Shown here in pieces: positions 35,001 to 41,000 of a DNA stretch of 64,000 nucleotides. This DNA comes from Flavobacterium gyeonganense (GTDB lineage Bacteria > Bacteroidota > Bacteroidia > Flavobacteriales > Flavobacteriaceae), in assembly GCF_029625295.1 (NCBI RefSeq), contig NZ_CP121112.1, positions 2,046,001 to 2,110,000 on the forward strand, given 5' to 3'. Numbering within the stretch: the stretch's first letter is position 1; every line of letters starts with the position of its first letter. The position numbers were made by a program, and so were the translations under genes. Below the pieces are notes generated by a model, which saw nothing but the letters and a program-made list of their open reading frames with translations, had not been told where the DNA came from and searched no databases.

Positions 35001-38000
35001 GTTGTAAAGCCGCTTGTAGCGTTATTACTGTAAGTATAACCGCCTGAACCACCTGATCCTGTTAAGGTAACTGAACCATTAGAATTTCCATTACAGCTCG
35101 CATTCACTTGTGAAGCTGATACTGTAGGGCTTGAAATCGAATTCACTGTAGCGGTAGTGGTAACTGTACAGCTGTTGGCATCTGTAATTCTGAATGTATA
35201 AGTACCCGATGCTGATGCTGTATAGACATTAGTAGCCATAGCACTGTAGGAAGTACCTCCATTTGTGGAAACCTCATAAGTATAAGAAGTTCTGCCTCCC
35301 GAAGCCGTAACTGTAATCTGGGCCTCTGGCGTAGTTGGAGAACAGCTAAGCTCTCTGGTTACTGCTGATGTAGCGGTAAGCTGTGGATAAACCGTAACGG
35401 CTGATGATGGAACAACACATCCGTTGGCATCCTTAATATGAACAGTATAAGTACCTGCTGAAACCGTAAAGACAGGACTGGACTGGAATGTGCCAGTAGC
35501 ACCACCAATACTATAGCTCAATGGAGCAAGACTTGTCGATGATGGCGTAGCGGTAATAGTAAAGCCACTGCCTGATCCCGTACACTGGTTGTCTACTGAT
35601 ACAGTTAATGATGGGGTGCCGTCAGGTGTGATATTAACTGTTCTTTTTGCAGTACATCCATTTGCATCTTTTACATAAATATCCCAAGCCAAATTCGCTC
35701 CTGAATTTGTATCAATCGTGAAAACTGAACCTGAAGCATATGCTGATGTAGGAACTGTAGATGGGTTTATCGCATATGCATAAGTATATGCCGGTGTACC
35801 GCCTGTAGCAGTTACCGTTATTTGTGAATTGTCATTATTGCAATTTATATTGGTACCAACAGCATTTGTAATAGATAATACTGCTGATGGCTGTGTAAGC
35901 GTAACGCTATAAGTAGCCGGGCATTTTGTCTTAATATCGGTTACTGTAATGGTATAACTACCCGCAGATAAATTATTCAAATTAACGGTACTTGCTGTTT
36001 GGTTAGTCTTAGAATCAACTGTTGTATTTGCTGAGTTTCTAACAACATAATCGTAACCACTTGTACTAACTCCTGAAACTGTAAACTGAATATTACCTGT
36101 CCCTCCATAACATGAAATTGGTGCAGTAACAGAACCTCCAGCTGTAATAGCAGGAATTCCGCTAATAGTATGTGGTTTTGTAAACGTACAATTCGTTTGG
36201 GTATCCGTAGCCTGGAAAACATAACTTCCAGCAGCTAAACCTTGGAAAATTCCAGTAGAATTCGAAGCAGTATTATATCCTGCTGGCCCTGAAATAATTT
36301 GATAACTAATTGAGGTTGATGTACCTGTTTTAACCGCAGTAATAGCAACCTGACCTCCAACAGGTGTAGTTGAACAATCATATCCATTATCTACAATAGT
36401 TATATCTGTAATTGGTTCTAACATCCCAATCGTTATAGATAATGGTCCTATTTGACAATTATTACTGTCTTTAATGTAAGCAGTTACTGTTCCGGCTGAA
36501 GTAGTTGAATAGGTATTACTGCTAGTAAAATTAGATGCGCCATTAAAACTATATTGGTAAGATCCCGATCCTCCTGAAGCAGTAACCGTAACTACTGCAG
36601 GAACTGTTCCGGAAGCACTACATTTTAACGGAGTAGTGCCAATATTTCCTGTAACGGCTATTGGATTTACTATCGTAACATTACTTACTGCAGATTCACA
36701 GCCTTTACTGTCAATTACTTTAATATTATAAGTACCTGCAGCCAAACCGGTAAATTGATTTGTTGACTGAGTAGTGTAAGCAGCAGCAGAACTTAATTTA
36801 ATTGCATACGTATAAACTGTAGTCGCACCATTCGAAGCCGTAACAGTAATAGTACCATTATTTGCATCGTTACAGGTAATATCTGTTTTATTAGTTGTTA
36901 AAGTTGGCGTTGTTTTTGGAGAAACTACTATAGTATTACTTGTTGCAGAACAACCTTTGCTATCTGTAACTGTAAATACATAATTCCCAGCAAGTGTAGC
37001 TGTATAAGGAAAAGAAGTAACAGCCGTTGCTGCACCATTATTACGAGAAACGGTATAAGTATAAGGTCCTGCATAACCACCTGTTACAGCTGTATTAATT
37101 GAAGCATCAACCAAACATGTTAAATCTTGTAGCAAAGTTGCACTCAATTGCAATTGTGTTTCAATAATAATATTTGGAATTGTTGCTGTACAATTATTAC
37201 TATCTGTAACTACAATTGTATGCGTTCCAGGTGCAACATTATTGAACGTATTAGTTGTAATTGGAGTATTATTATCTAATTTATAAGTATATGGACCTAC
37301 TCCTCCACTAGCAGTAACAACCAAAGTTGCAGGATTAGATGGCGTGTGACACCAGTCTGTTGCTCCAGCCAGAATTGCTGTTGGAGAGGTTGGATTTGTA
37401 ATTGTAATTGGTGCTGATGCAGGAGACAAACAATCATTTGCATCTTTTACCTGAATCGTATATGTACCCTGAGCTACATTAGAGAACGTTTTATTCGTCT
37501 GAAATGGCGCAACAATACCTGAAGAATTACTCAATTGATATTGATAACTTCCTGTACCTCCTGTAACTGTAGTAACCGTAATATTTCCTGCTGTAGTACA
37601 AGTCGGATTTGTTTTATCTACCTGAACAATCAATATTGCCTGAGGTGCTTTAATTTCTGAATCAAACGAAAATGAGCAAGCCTGTGGAGTAGTATTGTTT
37701 TTTACAATTACTTTATAAACTCCTACTCCTAATCCAGATATTGTTACAGGTGAAGTCTTAGAATTAATAAACGATGCACCATTATCTATTGAATAATAAA
37801 ATCCTGCAGCAGTGTCAAAATTGGTTGCAGTGATGGTAATACTGCCATCATTTGAAGTGCTACATTTTGCGTTCTGAGTACCTGGTGTAGGTGCATTAAA
37901 TGCTCCGTTTGTATTAATAACAACCGGAATTTCTATTTCGTTTCCACAGGCTTTTGGAATCTGATAAACAAGAATGTCATCGATAGCTAAGTCGTTACCC

Positions 38001-41000
38001 TGTATCTCAGCTAAATTAGACAAAATTTGAAACTCCAAAGATGTATTATTTCCTGGATTTAATTTAAAAATTTGACCTCCTGCCAAATCAGTTGTTGAAT
38101 GCCATTTTTCATCTCTTGGAATTAACGGAAAATCTATAGGCGTTCCAACTACAACTCCATTTTTAACCAATCTTACGGTTAACTGAGGAGATGCCAAAGC
38201 ATTGGATGCTTTAAGTAAATTAATCATATACAAAGACACGCTCATATCTTGATTAGGCAAAATATCATTAATTGTCTTACTATACAAAACAGCTCCTTTT
38301 TGAAGTTCACCAATATTAACAGCCAAAAATCTTCCATTAGTTATTGTTGGTGTATTATTTAATACTGCAGTATGATCTTTTGGCAAAATCCATCTAAAAT
38401 CGGGATCATGATCTGGTAATAATGCATTCGTTACCACATAATCACCATCATTTAAAAGCCATGAATGCCAACCGTCAAGTGCTGGACAACTAGCAAATGC
38501 ATCTGTATTACCATCCTGTTTTTCCCAACAATAAACGGGATTAATACCAGGTGATTGAGTATCACCCCCTCTTCCAAAGTCTTCCTGCAATAAATTACTA
38601 TAAGTAGAAACAGTTTGTACGTTATATTTTACAATAACAGTATGAGTTCCAGCAGGAACATTTTGAAATACATTACTTGTTATTGGAGTATTTGCAACAG
38701 GTGCAGCTGAACCCGTTTTCATGTAATACTCATAAGTATAGGTAGTCCCATTACTCGTCGTAGGAGTATTTACCACAACAGTTGCAGTAGCCGAACCATC
38801 ACAATTGTAGATAGGAGTAATGTTATTATCAATAGATGGATCCTGTGGTTTAGGATCTAAAATAACATTGTAAGGAATTTTATAAAAACATCCGTTATTA
38901 TCTCTTACACGTAGATCATAAGGAACTGTTGAGGAAACAACATACTTCTGAGGAGAAGCTTGCCAGGTTACACCACCATCAAAACTATATTGGTAAGGTG
39001 TTAAACCTCCCTCTACATTTGTAAATCTTATCAATCCAGTTGGCTGCCCTGCCTGTAAAGGTCCGCAACCTGCCAATTCAGCAACACCTGCAGATGCAGT
39101 TACTGCTGAGGTTGGTCCTGATATAATAACTTGTTGAGCAGGATCGGTACAGAATTTGGTTTGTTGTCCATTCCATTCAGAGGTAAAAGTGATACCGTAT
39201 CTTACTACTACATTATAAGTACCTGGTGCTAAATTTAAAAATGTAGGGCTTGACTGGAACGTACCACCATTATTGATACTATATTCTATTGAATATCCAT
39301 TACCTCCGGAAGTTAAATTTACATCTATACGAGCTGGATCGTCATAACAATTACTATTTGTATGCGAAATAGTGTAAATTGGTTTAGTATTATCAGGAAC
39401 ATTTACAGTAATTGTTTTTGTACAAAGTTTTGAATCACGTACCAAAACAGTGTAATCTCCTGGTGTTGAAGCTAAAATTATAATAGCATTTGGATCGGTA
39501 TTATCATTTAATGAAGATGCCTGAGGCTCTGTTGATCCGTTTACAAAAAAAGAAAATCCCCAATTACCTTGCTGAGCAGAAACTTTAATTTTTCCCGGAC
39601 CACAACTGGTCAAAGGTTCTATAATACGTCCTGTCACTTGTATGTCAGAAGCTGTTCCGTTAATGTATTTGCCAACACGCTGTCTACATTGGACATTATT
39701 ACTGGCATCCCTTGTAGTTACTTCAACTTCATAATATTTACCTGGAGTCAAATTCGAAAACTCATGAACTCGGCTTGATAACGGACCTACCTGTTGTACA
39801 AGTGTTCCTACATCATATAATGCAAAGTAGTATCCTGAAAGACCATCACTGGCACTTACCTGAATACTTCCTTTTTCTCCATAACAAAGTGGATGTACAT
39901 TAGGATTATCAACTGTGGCATTTAAATCAATTCGACGTATTTCAATAGTATGTGTTTTATATTCACAGGTTCTCGCAACACCTTTAAGTCTATACTTAAC
40001 AATATAAGTACCTGCATTCCAAATATCAAATACGTTGCTATCCTGATAACCAGTAATATTTGTTCCACTGGCGTTAGCTAAAACATATTCATATCCTGTT
40101 AACTTATCAACAGTTATATTACCTTTATTATTACAAATAATGTCTTTATGAGTTTCATTTATCGTTAATTCATTTTTGTAAACATTAAAATAATAACGGT
40201 TAAAACAAATTCCAGAGTTAATTGTAACTCGATACTGTCCTGCCGCATTCGCCAAAAAAGTAGGTCCATTAGGCCCTGCAGATACCCATTGATTTTCGCA
40301 AGCAGAACCTTCATTTGCGCATAAATCTGATAAGGCAGCCGGAGGAAGACAAGTTGTCTTTTCCCAAACTATACTAGTCGCTCCTGTAATTTTTGTATCT
40401 AATAACCTTGAATCGTTTGCGCCACAAAGAAAAATTTTAGGAAGTGGTTTTCCATTATCCGGACAAACAATAATACTTCCATTAGATTCTTTGTTGTCAG
40501 CATATTCAATTATCGGATTTGTTTTAAACTGATTAAAAGGTTCTACTGTTATAATTTCCTGCAAATCGACGCATGGAGGATTCGCTGTATTATAAACATA
40601 ATAAGTTCCCGGTTGTGTTACTGTTAATGTCTGTGAAGTTCCAATAACCGGTGATCCTGTAGGACTGGTAGACCAAGAATAGGATTTATAACCGCCAGAT
40701 GCGGAAATTGTCATATTTGCACCACACAATTCCTGCCTCCTGTTTTTACAGGCATCCACACCAACCAAGAAATTGGTAGACTGAGGTATAATAGTACAAC
40801 CTGCAACTGAAGTATAACTTTGATCGTTAAATGTTCCAGTATTATTAGTTCCTAAATAATTTGAATAAGCCGTATTTTTTATCAAATTCGAACAAGCATT
40901 TGTTAGCTTAGAACAATCATCTACTACTTTAACTTTAAAACGAATTTGTGATTTTGGATCGTTTATTTTTAATAAATTATTAGGAACATTAAAAGTTAAT

